DNA from: Altericroceibacterium indicum
GTDB taxonomy: Bacteria > Pseudomonadota > Alphaproteobacteria > Sphingomonadales > Sphingomonadaceae
Length of the DNA stretch: 64,000 nucleotides
Assembly: GCF_009828105.1 (NCBI RefSeq)
Contig: NZ_WTYQ01000006.1
Location: forward strand, 1-64,000
Direction of reading: 5' to 3'
A program made the translations under genes and the position numbers. Of the stretch, positions 42,861 to 51,928 are shown piece after piece. Numbering within the stretch: the stretch's first letter is position 1; each line of letters begins with the position of its first letter. The notes under the pieces are model-generated. The model was not told where the DNA came from. It saw nothing but the letters and a program-made list of their open reading frames with translations, and made no database searches.

Positions 42861-43637
42861 TCAAAACGTGCTGGCGCTTTTCCAAAGCATATAGCCAGCT
42901 ACAATGAAGATCAGCCCTGCGAAGAGTGTTGTCAGCACCCCCTGGCCTGACAGACGCTTGGCGGCCATGGTGCCGCCAAAGCCTCCGAAAATACCGCCGA
43001 GGATGAATACGCCTGCCAGCGGCCAGTCGATCAGGCCGGACAGGGCGTAATTTGCGGCCGTGGTAAGGCCAAAGGCGGTTACGGCGATCAGACTTGTGCC
43101 CACTGCATTGATGATCGGCATATTGGTCGAAGTGACCAATCCCGGCACGATCAGAAAACCGCCGCCAATGCCGAAGAAACCCGAAAACATGCCGGTTCCG
43201 AAGCCAAAGCCGAGCACTTTGGGCGCATTTGTACGATTGCACGCCGCGCCTTCAATACCGAGATTATTGCGGCCGCGCAGCATGACGATTCCGACCACGA
43301 CCATCACGATGGCGAACAGGAACAAAAGCTTGTGCCCGTCAATCGCCTTGCCGGCAGTTGACCCGCCCAATGCTCCGAGAATGCCAGCCCCGGCATAGAT
43401 CAGCCCGCAGCGCCATTTGACAGTTCCTGCCCGCGCATGGCTGGCAAGGCCGCTGGCCGCATTGACTGCAACCGCCAATGCGCTGGTGCCAATCGCAACA
43501 TGGGGATTCGACACCCCAACCAGATAGACCATCAGTGGCACCGCCAGGATCGATCCCCCGCCCCCGACGAGGCCCAGTGTGAAGCCGACCAGCGCACCGG
43601 AAAAAGCACCCAGAATATAGTGGAGCGTATCGAACAT
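42861..43637 (-). CDS. TauE/SafE-family sulfite/sulfur-anion exporter
   Basis: The product has 258 residues with about eight hydrophobic segments arranged as two repeats, each opening with a glycine-rich motif (LVGFTLGLVGGGGSILAVPLMVY and MFSGFFGIGGGFLIVPGLV). These are TauE/SafE signatures. In the bigR-type operons of other bacteria this member exports sulfite or a related sulfur anion formed from persulfide oxidation. It is the last gene of the leftward set and its start overlaps the stop of the preceding small ORF (TGATG). Confidence 0.88.
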   Translation of the reverse strand: MFDTLHYILGAFSGALVGFTLGLVGGGGSILAVPLMVYLVGVSNPHVAIGTSALAVAVNAASGLASHARAGTVKWRCGLIYAGAGILGALGGSTAGKAIDGHKLLFLFAIVMVVVGIVMLRGRNNLGIEGAACNRTNAPKVLGFGFGTGMFSGFFGIGGGFLIVPGLVTSTNMPIINAVGTSLIAVTAFGLTTAANYALSGLIDWPLAGVFILGGIFGGFGGTMAAKRLSGQGVLTTLFAGLIFIVAGYMLWKSASTF

Positions 43638-43744
43638 CAGGCAGCCACCACCTTGGGCGTTTGGATAGGCCTGGCATGGCCCGGCGCAAAGATATCAGTG
43701 CCATGGAACTGAACCAGTGTGGCGGGGCGGATGGCACGGTTCAT
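43637..43744 (-). CDS. 35-residue ORF coupled to its neighbours
   Basis: The predicted peptide begins MNRAIRPATLVQFHGTDIFA and ends TPKVVAA. It starts 3 bp after the stop of the DUF442-type gene and its stop overlaps the exporter start (TGATG), so it fills the gap between two coupled genes exactly. There is no recognised domain, and no Cys. It may be a real small protein or a leader-like coupling ORF. Confidence 0.42.
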   Translation of the reverse strand: MNRAIRPATLVQFHGTDIFAPGHARPIQTPKVVAA

Positions 43745-43747
43745 GAG

Positions 43748-44209
43748 TTAGCGGCGCGAATGGATCTGATCGGGTTCCAACCGGGAGCGCAGGGCCATCA
43801 GGTCGTAGCCTGCACTCTTTGCGGTTGCGATCAGCGTGTCAGCAGGCACCAGGCCAATTTGACTGAGCGCCCATAAGGTGGTTGAGCGCGTGCCCGTGCG
43901 GCAATAGGCCAGCACCGGACCATCAAGGCGGGCGAGGGCGGCAGCCATATCGGCCACCTCCTGCTCGCTGATTTTGCCCGGAACCACCGGGATATGGGCA
44001 AATGCCATGCCGTGTGCCTGCGCCATTGCTTCCATCAAGGCGGCAGATATCTGCCCTGCTTCTTCGCCATCCGGGCGGTTGTCGATAATAGCGCGGAAGC
44101 CGTCTTTCGCGGCTTGCACAACATCTTCTGGGGTGAGCTGAGGGGCTACAGACAGTGATGCTGTCAGAGGCTTGAATGGCATGGGCTGTTTTTCATTGCT
44201 CGCATTCAT
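43748..44209 (-). CDS. DUF442/TIGR01244-type phosphatase-like sulfur protein
   Basis: The product has 153 residues from ATG 44209, overlapping the previous stop (TGATG). It carries the tyrosine-phosphatase-like loop AYCRTGTRSTTLWAL (Cys near residue 110) of the TIGR01244 family, and FRAIIDNRPDGEEAGQ near 40. In several bacteria this domain is fused to a persulfide dioxygenase (Blh); here it is a separate gene next to one. It is thought to handle sulfane sulfur on its Cys, as a rhodanese would. Direct evidence of activity is lacking. Confidence 0.83.
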   Translation of the reverse strand: MNASNEKQPMPFKPLTASLSVAPQLTPEDVVQAAKDGFRAIIDNRPDGEEAGQISAALMEAMAQAHGMAFAHIPVVPGKISEQEVADMAAALARLDGPVLAYCRTGTRSTTLWALSQIGLVPADTLIATAKSAGYDLMALRSRLEPDQIHSRR

Positions 44210-45156
44210 CACAGCACATCCAGGGGGATTTTGAGGTAGCGGATTCCATTGTCTTCGGGCGCAGGCAATTGGCCACCATGTATGTTTACCTGAACCGATG
44301 GGATGATCAGCTTGGGCATCCCAAGGGTGGCATCGCGGGCGGTGCGCATCGCCACGAATTCCTCTTCGCTCACGCCTTCATGCACATGAACATTGGCACT
44401 GCGTTCTACGCCCACCGTGGTTTCCCAGACAAATTCGTCACGCCCCGGCGCTTTATAGTCATGGCAAAGCAGCAGGCGTGCATCTGCGGGGAGCGACATC
44501 AGGCGCCGGATGGAGTGAAAGAGCTGGCGTGCATCGCCGCCGGGAAAATCAGCACGAGCCGTGCCGTAATCGGGCATGAACAGCGTATCACCGGCAAAGA
44601 CAGCATCGCCAATCACATAGGCCAGATCGGCAGGCGTATGGCCGGGCACGTGAAGCGCGACTGCCTCAATTTCACCAATCTTGAAACTGTCTCCATCATC
44701 GAACAGGCGATCGAATTGGGAACCGTTATGTTCGAACTGGCTGCCCTCGTTAAAAATCGTGCCGAAGACTTCCTGAACATGGGTGATTTCACGCCCGATG
44801 GCCAGCGTTCCACCGATCTGCTGCTGTAGCCATGGGGCGGCTGAAAGATGATCGGCATGGGCGTGAGTTTCGAGCAGCCAATCAACTTTGAGCCCTTCGC
44901 TTTTGACATAAGCGACGATCATTTCGGCGGATGAATGCGATATTCTGCCGGCCGCCGGATCAAAATCGAGCACGGAATCAATGATCGCGGCACGGCGGGT
45001 CTGCGGATCGGAGACGACATGGCTGGCGGTGAAGGTGGCTTCATCAAAGAAGGTTTTTACGACGGGGCAGGGCGTGTTTCCCTTGAGCGCCTGCTCGATC
45101 ATCTGCGCAGCCTGGAGCAAAACCGGATCGCCTGGTGGGACAGTCTGGGGAGGCAT
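44209..45156 (-). CDS. Persulfide-dioxygenase-like MBL-fold protein (ETHE1/Blh type)
   Basis: The product has 315 residues. The metallo-beta-lactamase metal site is complete: ETHAHADHLSA (near 95-105), LHVPGHTPADLAYV (His near 170), VFAGDTLF (Asp near 190) and LLLCHDYK (His near 235). It oxidises glutathione persulfide to sulfite in sulfide detoxification. It is the first gene of the leftward set (dioxygenase, DUF442-type protein, small ORF, exporter) and faces the peroxiredoxin/ArsR pair across an AT-rich promoter. Confidence 0.88.
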   Translation of the reverse strand: MPPQTVPPGDPVLLQAAQMIEQALKGNTPCPVVKTFFDEATFTASHVVSDPQTRRAAIIDSVLDFDPAAGRISHSSAEMIVAYVKSEGLKVDWLLETHAHADHLSAAPWLQQQIGGTLAIGREITHVQEVFGTIFNEGSQFEHNGSQFDRLFDDGDSFKIGEIEAVALHVPGHTPADLAYVIGDAVFAGDTLFMPDYGTARADFPGGDARQLFHSIRRLMSLPADARLLLCHDYKAPGRDEFVWETTVGVERSANVHVHEGVSEEEFVAMRTARDATLGMPKLIIPSVQVNIHGGQLPAPEDNGIRYLKIPLDVL

Positions 45157-45172
45157 TATTCCGACTCCATCA

Positions 45173-45196
45173 ATTCATTATTTAAGATAAGTGAAT
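45173..45196. promoter_or_regulatory. Possible ArsR/BigR-type operator
   Basis: An AT-rich imperfect dyad with outer arms ATTCA and TGAAT sits in the 87-bp region between the divergent dioxygenase and peroxiredoxin genes. BigR-type ArsR repressors bind AT-rich dyads at such promoters, and an ArsR gene is the second gene of the rightward unit. Confidence 0.45.
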
Positions 45197-45243
45197 ATCT
45201 GTGTATCTGAGTTGCGTCAAGCTGAGTTGCGCGCGATAGGGGC

Positions 45244-45912
45244 ATGATGAATTTACAATCCTCGATGGACTCAGAGGCCCTCCCATCCGCTCCACTGCGG
45301 ATTGGCGATGCGCTGATGAACTTTACGGCCCGCAGCACGAAAGGGCCGCTCTCGCTGTCAGACTTTCGCGGCCAGTGGCTAGTGATTTTCTCGCATCCGG
45401 CTGACTTTACGCCCGTTTGCACTAGTGAATTTGTCGCCATTGCGAAGGCCAGTGCGCAGTTTGAAGCATTGAATTGTGCCTTGATGGCATTGTCTGTCGA
45501 TAGTTTGTTCTCGCATCTGGCCTGGACCAGAATGATCCGCGACCGGTTTGATGTGACGATCGACTTTCCAATCGTCGAAGATCCCACAATGGCCATCGGC
45601 CGTGCCTATGGCATGGTTGCGCCAGACGCCCATGACGCCTCTGCGATCCGCGCGACCTATTTCGTTGATCCTGAAGGCATTTTGCGGGCCTCGACATGCT
45701 ATCCGGCCAGCATTGGCCGTTCGGTGGTAGAGATGTTGCGGATGGTGGAAGCGCTGCAAAGGGCGCAGGATGGCACCGCATTGGTGCCGGCAGATTGGCA
45801 GCCGGGTGATGAACTTTTACGCACTCCGAGCCAGTGCATCGAAGAGGTTCTGGCCGCCGCTGACCCGACGGCATGGTTCTATACGCAGATCCCCGACAAG
45901 GGGGCAAAATGA
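45244..45912 (+). CDS. Peroxiredoxin (Prx6-like)
   Basis: The product has 222 residues. The thioredoxin-fold core holds the peroxidatic site PADFTPVCTSEF (Cys near 59), with the catalytic Arg in IRATYFVDPEG (near 140). The C-terminal extension has a further Cys in RTPSQCIEEV (near 201). Overall it matches the long, Prx6/AhpC2-like class (about 220 residues). It would reduce peroxides or, in this setting, persulfides and other sulfur oxidants. It is translationally coupled to the ArsR gene (ATGA). Confidence 0.87.
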   Translation: MMNLQSSMDSEALPSAPLRIGDALMNFTARSTKGPLSLSDFRGQWLVIFSHPADFTPVCTSEFVAIAKASAQFEALNCALMALSVDSLFSHLAWTRMIRDRFDVTIDFPIVEDPTMAIGRAYGMVAPDAHDASAIRATYFVDPEGILRASTCYPASIGRSVVEMLRMVEALQRAQDGTALVPADWQPGDELLRTPSQCIEEVLAAADPTAWFYTQIPDKGAK

Positions 45913-46274
45913 TGCAGGACGCGATGAATCTGGAAGACAGTGCCGATGTATTGCGCGTGCTTGGCCATACCGTCCGGCTGAACTTGCTGTCCGCGATTAT
46001 CGACGGGGAACGCGCTGTCAGCGAGATCGAGGCCTTGACCGGTATCACGCAGCCGATGCTGTCGCAGCAACTTGGCGTTTTGCGCAAGAGCCAGCTTGTC
46101 GAGACACGGCGCGAAGCAAAGCAGATATTCTATCGCATCAATCATGACCGTATGCAGGCCGTGCGTGCCTTGATGGATCGTTTGGCCGGCACGGGGCGTG
46201 ATAGCAGCGCTGCGATGGCAATGGATCGCTTCCAATCTGGCGGTAGCGCGGCAATGTTCGCGCGGATCGGATAG
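45909..46274 (+). CDS. ArsR-family redox/sulfide-responsive regulator (BigR-like)
   Basis: The product has 121 residues from ATG 45909, overlapping the peroxiredoxin stop. A winged helix-turn-helix carries LRVLGHTVRLNLLSAI, then ITQPMLSQQLGVLRKSQLVETRREAKQIFYRI. No CxC metal motif is seen. BigR/SqrR sensors use two Cys, and this protein has none in the DNA-binding core. The cysteine-based persulfide switch is therefore not obvious here, although the gene neighbourhood is that of BigR. It probably represses both divergent units. Confidence 0.8.
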   Translation: MMQDAMNLEDSADVLRVLGHTVRLNLLSAIIDGERAVSEIEALTGITQPMLSQQLGVLRKSQLVETRREAKQIFYRINHDRMQAVRALMDRLAGTGRDSSAAMAMDRFQSGGSAAMFARIG

Positions 46275-46409
46275 GGTATGGAGGATTGCGCAGAAGCATC
46301 CTCCATCAACACGATGGCTTCTGCTTCTGCGGAAAGCGGAAACTGGGATTGCCGGGCCTCCTCCTGCGGAAGGGGGGTGGGTCCTTGCCCCTCACATTGA
46401 CCGGTTGCT

Positions 46410-49166
46410 TTATCGAGTGGTCAGAGTGATCTCAGTCGGATTGGCGGACAGGTTCACCGTATAGGCATCGCGTTCCAACGTGCCGCCTTTGAGCCTATAG
46501 GCCGCGCTGCCTGCTACCGTCTGTTCCACATGGACGCGGGCTTTGGGAGTGGTGCTGGTGGCCGGGTCGAGTGTGATGGTGACTTCGCCTGTGGCGGGGG
46601 TGTAGTGAGCGGCGGCGATCTTGCCGGCGTCCAGCGTGACCCACAGGCCAGCGGGGGCGATGAACAAGCGGGTGCGTGCGCCGTCCTTCGGGGTGATCGC
46701 AATGGCCTTGCCATCTTTGCGCACATCACCGCCAAAGCTGAGCCAGCCAAACCTCGGGTGATTGACCACATAGGTTCCTGCGCTGATCGCATGGCCATAA
46801 TAGCCCATACCATAATCGCCGGTGTAAGGGTCCCACTTCATCATATCGGGCCAGGCGTGGAATGCGGCAGAGCCGAAGCCGTCCTGATCGATATTGGTGA
46901 TACCGCCCATGATGCCGCCAAAACCGACGCGCAACAGGTGGAAGTCTTTCGGGTTGGCGCGATAGGCTTCGAGCAATGGCACAGCATTCAGCGCTGAACC
47001 GTAATGGTGAATCTGCCGCTCGATCCGGGGATATTTGCCGCCATAGAGGAAGTCCCAATAACGCCGCGCATTGCCATTATAACCCCAGCTTGGAACGGTG
47101 GGATCATAGCTCAGGATCACTTCGCGCGTGCTGTCAGCTTCCGGTTGATAGCCGAAATAGCGCATCCAGGCGTAGACTTCGGGCTGGCCGGTGGAATCCC
47201 AGGCCATTTCACTGCCATAAGGGTAGGGGAGTGAGCGCCAGTGATCGGCCCGCTCCCGCATCAGCCTTTCCAGATGGGCGGCCTCTGCGTCCATGCCTTC
47301 GCGCTTCAGATCTTTCAGAATATCGAGAAAGACATCGCCTTCCATCTGGCCAAATTGCGCATAATAAGGCGCATCTTCCATCATGGCGACACTGGTCTGA
47401 TAAGCCCATTCGAGATAGAATTTCCAATCATGTTGCTTCACCAGCCCATCATGATTGCGCGCGAGGCGATAAAGCACCCAATGGCCGACCGCGACATGGG
47501 GATAATTGTAGGATCGGCCGAGATCCGCCGCGTCTTTCTTTGACCAGCTGGTCCAGCTCGTCCAATCCGCTTCGGGATCGTAATAGCCCGCCGGGAAATC
47601 CTCAGGCTCATAATAGAAGATGCTCTTCTTCACCCCGCCTTTATGTTCGCCATCCTTCACCTGAAGATTGCCGAGCACAGTTTCATTAACCAGCTGTTCC
47701 AGCCTGGCGACTTCGGCAGGATCGGGATTGTCGAGCTGTTTGATCATGCCCGCGACCCATGCACCGGCACCGCCTTCATCGCTCATGCCGGAAATCCACA
47801 CGCGCGGTTCCTGCGTGACGATCTTCTCCGCCTCGCGGTCATAGGTGAGGATGGCAGGCGAACGGCCGAAAGGATCTTTGGGATCATCGAACCACTGCCT
47901 GGTGGTGGTGAAATGGCCGATATCGGCATTCACCTGGGCAAGCGGCTTGGTGACATAATAGCTGACCGTCTGTTTCGAACCATCGGCATAGGCGATGGTC
48001 AGGCGCGCGCGGCCCCATTGGCCGGTGGCGGCCACCTTCAGGTGCTGCCAGGCGCCTTTCTGCCCCTCTTTGGTTACTTTCAGCGCCCCTTCGGGAAAGG
48101 CGGTGAAAGAGCTAACTTTCTGTTTTGCATTCAGAAACAGATCAGCCGGGCTATCCATCGGCACGACATATCCCGGCACCCCAACGGCGACCGGACGACC
48201 ATTGGCAATCAGCGTTTCTTCGATCGAACGGATAGACGGGCTTTCCACCATCCGCAGGCCAAAACGGCGGGTTTCTCCCGGTTGCAACGTGAAGCTGGTG
48301 GGTTCATTCCACTGGCGTCCGGCATCTTTCCATTCTTTTTCCGCCAAGCCCTTGCTGGCGACGGTCCAGTCGTAAAACCCTTCAAAGGTCTGTTTACGCT
48401 GGGTTTTATCGGTGAATATGTTTTCGGCTTCAGGCGGATTTTTCAGCGGTTCATAAGCTTCCAGCGGCGTGCCATTTTCCGGCAGAACCAGAAGAGACGG
48501 GCCTTTGCCATTCAGCCGGGTGACTTGCAGATAGCCGGCATCGCGGCCGATATAGGGATCGACAAAGCTTGCCTCGGCATGGGCCTGTTCCAGATCGCGA
48601 TCGGTGATGATGTTATCAAACACCATCGGCATTCCCAAAGCACCCACTTCCACCGGCGCTGCGCTGGTGTTGGTGAGCGTGAAATACATCGCCAGAGCGC
48701 CATTTTCATCCGCCCATTCGCGGGTCACTTCAAGCGGAATATTCGCGCCCATACTGGCGGTAATGTCATAGGCGGCAAAGACATGGCCCTTCGTCGCCAG
48801 CGCGGCAATCTGCTTGCGCTCATGCGCGGAATTGAAATCCTGCCAGTCTCCACCGGCACTGCGCAATCTGAGATGCAAATCGCCTATGTGGTTGAAACCA
48901 TTATATTGCCGCTCAGCCAGACGATCCGCCGGGGTGAAGTCAAAACCCGGCTCTGCGCTGGGCGAAAGCCGGGCCAATGTGCCGGTGTCTGCGCGCAAGG
49001 CGATGGTGAAGGGGCCAACCGTATAGGGCACGGTCTGCACGGGAGGGTAGCTCGGCTTTTCAGCGGCGGCCTCTTGCGCAAAGAGCGGGGCTGAGGGGGC
49101 CGTGAGGGTCAGCGATACCGATGCCAGAAGCACAGCCAGGGGAGAAAATCTGCGGGAAAGGGTCAT
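46410..49166 (-). CDS. Secreted DUF5695 protein, putative glycan-acting enzyme
   Basis: The product has 918 residues from ATG 49166 (GTG 49178 is in frame). A Sec signal peptide (about 31 residues, ending APLFA) leads to a beta-rich N-terminal half and an alpha-helical C-terminal half containing YNYPHVAVGHWVLYRLARNH, PYPYGSEMAWDSTGQPEVYAW and GMGYYGHAISAGTYVVNHP. This matches the DUF5695 family, whose architecture is like an (alpha/alpha)6-barrel glycosidase with a beta-sandwich. Its activity is unknown to me. A paralogue of the same length is encoded at 54829-57585. It diverges from the GH127 gene across a region with two operator-like motifs. Confidence 0.8.
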   Translation of the reverse strand: MTLSRRFSPLAVLLASVSLTLTAPSAPLFAQEAAAEKPSYPPVQTVPYTVGPFTIALRADTGTLARLSPSAEPGFDFTPADRLAERQYNGFNHIGDLHLRLRSAGGDWQDFNSAHERKQIAALATKGHVFAAYDITASMGANIPLEVTREWADENGALAMYFTLTNTSAAPVEVGALGMPMVFDNIITDRDLEQAHAEASFVDPYIGRDAGYLQVTRLNGKGPSLLVLPENGTPLEAYEPLKNPPEAENIFTDKTQRKQTFEGFYDWTVASKGLAEKEWKDAGRQWNEPTSFTLQPGETRRFGLRMVESPSIRSIEETLIANGRPVAVGVPGYVVPMDSPADLFLNAKQKVSSFTAFPEGALKVTKEGQKGAWQHLKVAATGQWGRARLTIAYADGSKQTVSYYVTKPLAQVNADIGHFTTTRQWFDDPKDPFGRSPAILTYDREAEKIVTQEPRVWISGMSDEGGAGAWVAGMIKQLDNPDPAEVARLEQLVNETVLGNLQVKDGEHKGGVKKSIFYYEPEDFPAGYYDPEADWTSWTSWSKKDAADLGRSYNYPHVAVGHWVLYRLARNHDGLVKQHDWKFYLEWAYQTSVAMMEDAPYYAQFGQMEGDVFLDILKDLKREGMDAEAAHLERLMRERADHWRSLPYPYGSEMAWDSTGQPEVYAWMRYFGYQPEADSTREVILSYDPTVPSWGYNGNARRYWDFLYGGKYPRIERQIHHYGSALNAVPLLEAYRANPKDFHLLRVGFGGIMGGITNIDQDGFGSAAFHAWPDMMKWDPYTGDYGMGYYGHAISAGTYVVNHPRFGWLSFGGDVRKDGKAIAITPKDGARTRLFIAPAGLWVTLDAGKIAAAHYTPATGEVTITLDPATSTTPKARVHVEQTVAGSAAYRLKGGTLERDAYTVNLSANPTEITLTTR

Positions 49167-49300
49167 CAATGATCTCACTTTTCAGGTGCAACCAATGCTT
49201 TGGCCGCCTTGCTCTCATCTGGGGTGGGAGATGTGTGCTTGATGCCCTACACTTCCCTTTCAGGCATCACTTAGACCAAGCCCAAAGATGAGCGTCAAGA

Positions 49301-49314
49301 ATATTATACGATAT
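49301..49314 (-). promoter_or_regulatory. Diverged GntR-type operator before the DUF5695 gene
   Basis: On the minus strand the sequence is ATATCGTATAATAT, sharing TATCGTATA with the motif at 60104 but diverging at the right arm. It lies 135 bp upstream of the leftward DUF5695 start. Confidence 0.4.
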
Positions 49315-49488
49315 AAAGTCTGAGTATTTTTGTTCTATGTGCTTTGAAAGTCCGGAAAAACCGGCGAAGAAGCGTGATTTCCTGCCATGTGGCACGTTGA
49401 AGAACAGGCCTGTTTTCACGGTGATAGGCGGGTTGGCGCGGCCATTGTCTGACAAAGTGGCATTGACCGTTCTTCCAAAACATGTAGC

Positions 49489-49502
49489 TATGGTATACGG
49501 TA
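49489..49502 (+). promoter_or_regulatory. GntR-type operator motif before the GH127 operon
   Basis: TATGGTATACGGTA differs by one base from TATCGTATACGGTA at 60104-60117 in the hydroxyproline gene promoter region. Its GTATAC core is palindromic, as expected for FCD-type GntR repressors. It lies 35 bp upstream of the GH127 start. Confidence 0.6.
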
Positions 49503-49537
49503 TTATATCAGTCGAGTAAGACAATTGGAGTGGGCAG

Positions 49538-51928
49538 ATGATTGCACCAACACGTAGACAATTGCTGGCTGGCGCGGCGACGGTGGCCGTTCTGGCTGCT
49601 GCAGGCCCGGTTTTTGCAGCAGACATTTCCACCGCTCTTCCTGCCAATGCAAAACCGCTCCCGCTCGACAAAGTGCGCTTGCGGCCCGGCCCCTTTGCCC
49701 ATGCGGTTGAGACCAATCGCAAATATCTCCTGTCGCTGTCAGCGGATCGCCTGCTTCATAATTACCGCACCAATGCAGGGCTGGAGCCCAAGGGCAAAGT
49801 CTATGGTGGCTGGGAAAGCGATACGATCGCGGGCCATACATTGGGCCATTACATGTCCGCTTTGGCGCTTACCCATGCGCAGACCGGTTGCAGTGAATGC
49901 CGCGATCGCCTCGTCTATATTGTCGACGAATTAGAGACCGTTCAGAACGCCGAAGGCGATGGTTATGTCGCTGGCTTCACCCGCAAGCGCAAAGATGGCG
50001 AAGTGGTGGACGGGAAGGAAATTTTCCCTGAAATCATGGCCGGAGATATCCGCTCCGGCGGGTTCGATCTCAATGGCTGCTGGGTGCCCTATTACAATTG
50101 GCACAAGCTTTTCAACGGCTTGTTCGATGCACAGACCCATTGCGGAATTGATAAGGGGCTTCCGATTGCCGTTGGCCTTGCAGGCTATATCGATACAGTC
50201 TTCGCCGCATTGGATGACGATCAGGTCGAAACGATGCTAGCCTGCGAATATGGCGGCTTGAATGAAAGTATTGCCGAACTCTATGCCCGCACGGGCAATG
50301 ATCGCTGGCTGAAGCTCGCCAACCGCATCTATGATCACCGGGTCCTCGATCCGCTGCGGGCAGGGGAGGACAAGCTTCCCAATTTCCACGCGAATACGCA
50401 GATCCCCAAGCTGATCGGCCTGGCGCGGATCTATGAAGTGTCCGGCAGCCCGCAAGATCAGTTCGCCGCGCGCTATTTCTTTGACCGCGTAACCCATCAC
50501 CATTCCTATGTGATTGGCGGCAATGCGGACCGGGAGTACTTCTTCGAACCCGATCAGATTTCGCGCCACATCACGGAACAGACCTGCGAACATTGCAACA
50601 GCTACAATATGCTGAAGCTGACGCGGCATCTCTATAGCTGGCAGCCGCAAGCGGCCCTGTTTGACTATTATGAGCGGACCCATCTCAACCATATTCTGTC
50701 ACAGCAGCACCCTGAAACGGGCGGCTTTACCTATATGACCCCGCTGATGAGCGGCACGGTGCGCGACTATTCGCAGCCGGGTGAAGATGCTTTCTGGTGC
50801 TGTGTCGGTTCGGGCATGGAAAGCCACGCCAAACATGGGGAATCGATCTTCTGGCAGGGCGAGAAAGATGGCCGCGATATGCTGCTGGTGAATCTCTACA
50901 TCCCGGCCGAAGCCCATTGGGCGGCGCGGGGCGCGGATATGGTGCTCGACACGCGCTATCCTTACGAAAGCGAAAGCACGCTGACGCTCTATGGCCTGAA
51001 AAAGCCGGGCCGTTTCCCGATTGCGATGCGTGTTCCGGGCTTTGCCAATGGCAAGGCGGCAGTAACGGTGAATGGGGAGACTTTCGATGCCCCGGTGCGT
51101 GATGGTTATGCGATGATCGATCGCGATTGGGCACAGGGTGACACAGTCACGATGGCCATTCCGCTGGACCTACGCATTGAATCAACCCCCGATGATCCTG
51201 ACACTATCGCCATCCTGCGCGGGCCATTGGTGCTGGCAGCGGATCTGGGTTCTTCCAAGGATACATTCGAAGGGGCCGATCCGGCGCTGGTGGGCTCTGA
51301 CCTCCTCGGTGCCTTTACTGCCGCATCGCCGGAATGGGCGGTTTATGATACGCAAGGTATCGGCCGGCCCGGAAACTTGCGCTTCGTCCCGTTCTACAGC
51401 CAGTATGACCGACGCAGTGCGGTCTATTTCAAGCGCTTTAGTGAAAGCGGGTGGAAGACGCAGGAAGCGGCCTATCTCGCTGAACAGGCGCGGCTGCGCG
51501 ATATTGCGGCCCGTTCGGTTGATGTCATGCACCTTGGTGAAATGCAGGCCGAGCGCGACCATAATCTGGAATCCGACATCTCCTATCCTGTCACCTATCG
51601 CGGGCGAAATGGCCGTGATGCGCGTAGCGGCGGCTATTTCGAATTTGATATGAAATCGCGTGAAGGGTCGCTGATCCTCCAGGCGACCTATTGGGGCGAT
51701 GAGCGCAAGCGCACCTTTGACATTATGGTCGATGGCGTAAAGCTCGCCACGCAGACTTTGGAACAGGATCATCCGGGTGAATTCTTCACCGTGGAATATC
51801 CGGTTCCGGCCGCGCTCACTCTGGGCAAGAGCAAGCTGCGTATCCGCTTCCAACCGCATGATCGCAACACCGCAGGGCCGGTCTTTGGTGCGGTTCTGTT
51901 CACCGCCAAGGAGGGTGCGCCGGTATGA
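49538..51928 (+). CDS. GH127-family beta-L-arabinofuranosidase (Tat-exported)
   Basis: The product has 796 residues. The Tat signal TRRQLLAGAATVAVLAAAGP is followed by the DUF1680/GH127 (alpha/alpha)6 domain. The family's zinc/cysteine active site is visible: E-x-C in EHCNSYNMLKL (Glu351, Cys353) and the Cys pair in FWCCVGSGMESH (Cys421-Cys422), one of which is the nucleophile in HypBA1. Other family text is GWESDTIAGHTLGHYMSALAL (near 90) and NGCWVPYYNWHKLF. The founding enzyme HypBA1 removes beta-L-arabinofuranose from hydroxyproline-linked glycans. A strong SD (GGAG) precedes ATG. It is the first of four same-strand genes, overlapping the next by 4 bp. Confidence 0.88.
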   Translation: MIAPTRRQLLAGAATVAVLAAAGPVFAADISTALPANAKPLPLDKVRLRPGPFAHAVETNRKYLLSLSADRLLHNYRTNAGLEPKGKVYGGWESDTIAGHTLGHYMSALALTHAQTGCSECRDRLVYIVDELETVQNAEGDGYVAGFTRKRKDGEVVDGKEIFPEIMAGDIRSGGFDLNGCWVPYYNWHKLFNGLFDAQTHCGIDKGLPIAVGLAGYIDTVFAALDDDQVETMLACEYGGLNESIAELYARTGNDRWLKLANRIYDHRVLDPLRAGEDKLPNFHANTQIPKLIGLARIYEVSGSPQDQFAARYFFDRVTHHHSYVIGGNADREYFFEPDQISRHITEQTCEHCNSYNMLKLTRHLYSWQPQAALFDYYERTHLNHILSQQHPETGGFTYMTPLMSGTVRDYSQPGEDAFWCCVGSGMESHAKHGESIFWQGEKDGRDMLLVNLYIPAEAHWAARGADMVLDTRYPYESESTLTLYGLKKPGRFPIAMRVPGFANGKAAVTVNGETFDAPVRDGYAMIDRDWAQGDTVTMAIPLDLRIESTPDDPDTIAILRGPLVLAADLGSSKDTFEGADPALVGSDLLGAFTAASPEWAVYDTQGIGRPGNLRFVPFYSQYDRRSAVYFKRFSESGWKTQEAAYLAEQARLRDIAARSVDVMHLGEMQAERDHNLESDISYPVTYRGRNGRDARSGGYFEFDMKSREGSLILQATYWGDERKRTFDIMVDGVKLATQTLEQDHPGEFFTVEYPVPAALTLGKSKLRIRFQPHDRNTAGPVFGAVLFTAKEGAPV

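Larger units (their letters stand above)
49167..49537. other. Divergent regulatory region between DUF5695 and GH127 genes
   Basis: This 371-bp gap carries no ORF of substance (a 60-residue frame at 49337 has no similarity). It contains two operator-like palindromic motifs listed separately (49301-49314 and 49489-49502), consistent with control of both divergent units. Confidence 0.5.

Noticed and set aside
42616-43242. 208-codon minus-strand frame overlapping the TauE gene and zinc-ribbon ORF
   Set aside because: It is out of frame with the TauE protein, whose membrane repeats are clear, and its own translation is Arg/His-rich without similarity.
47643-49094. 483-codon open frame on the plus strand
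   Set aside because: It lies entirely inside the DUF5695 gene on the opposite strand and its translation is compositionally odd, with no domain.
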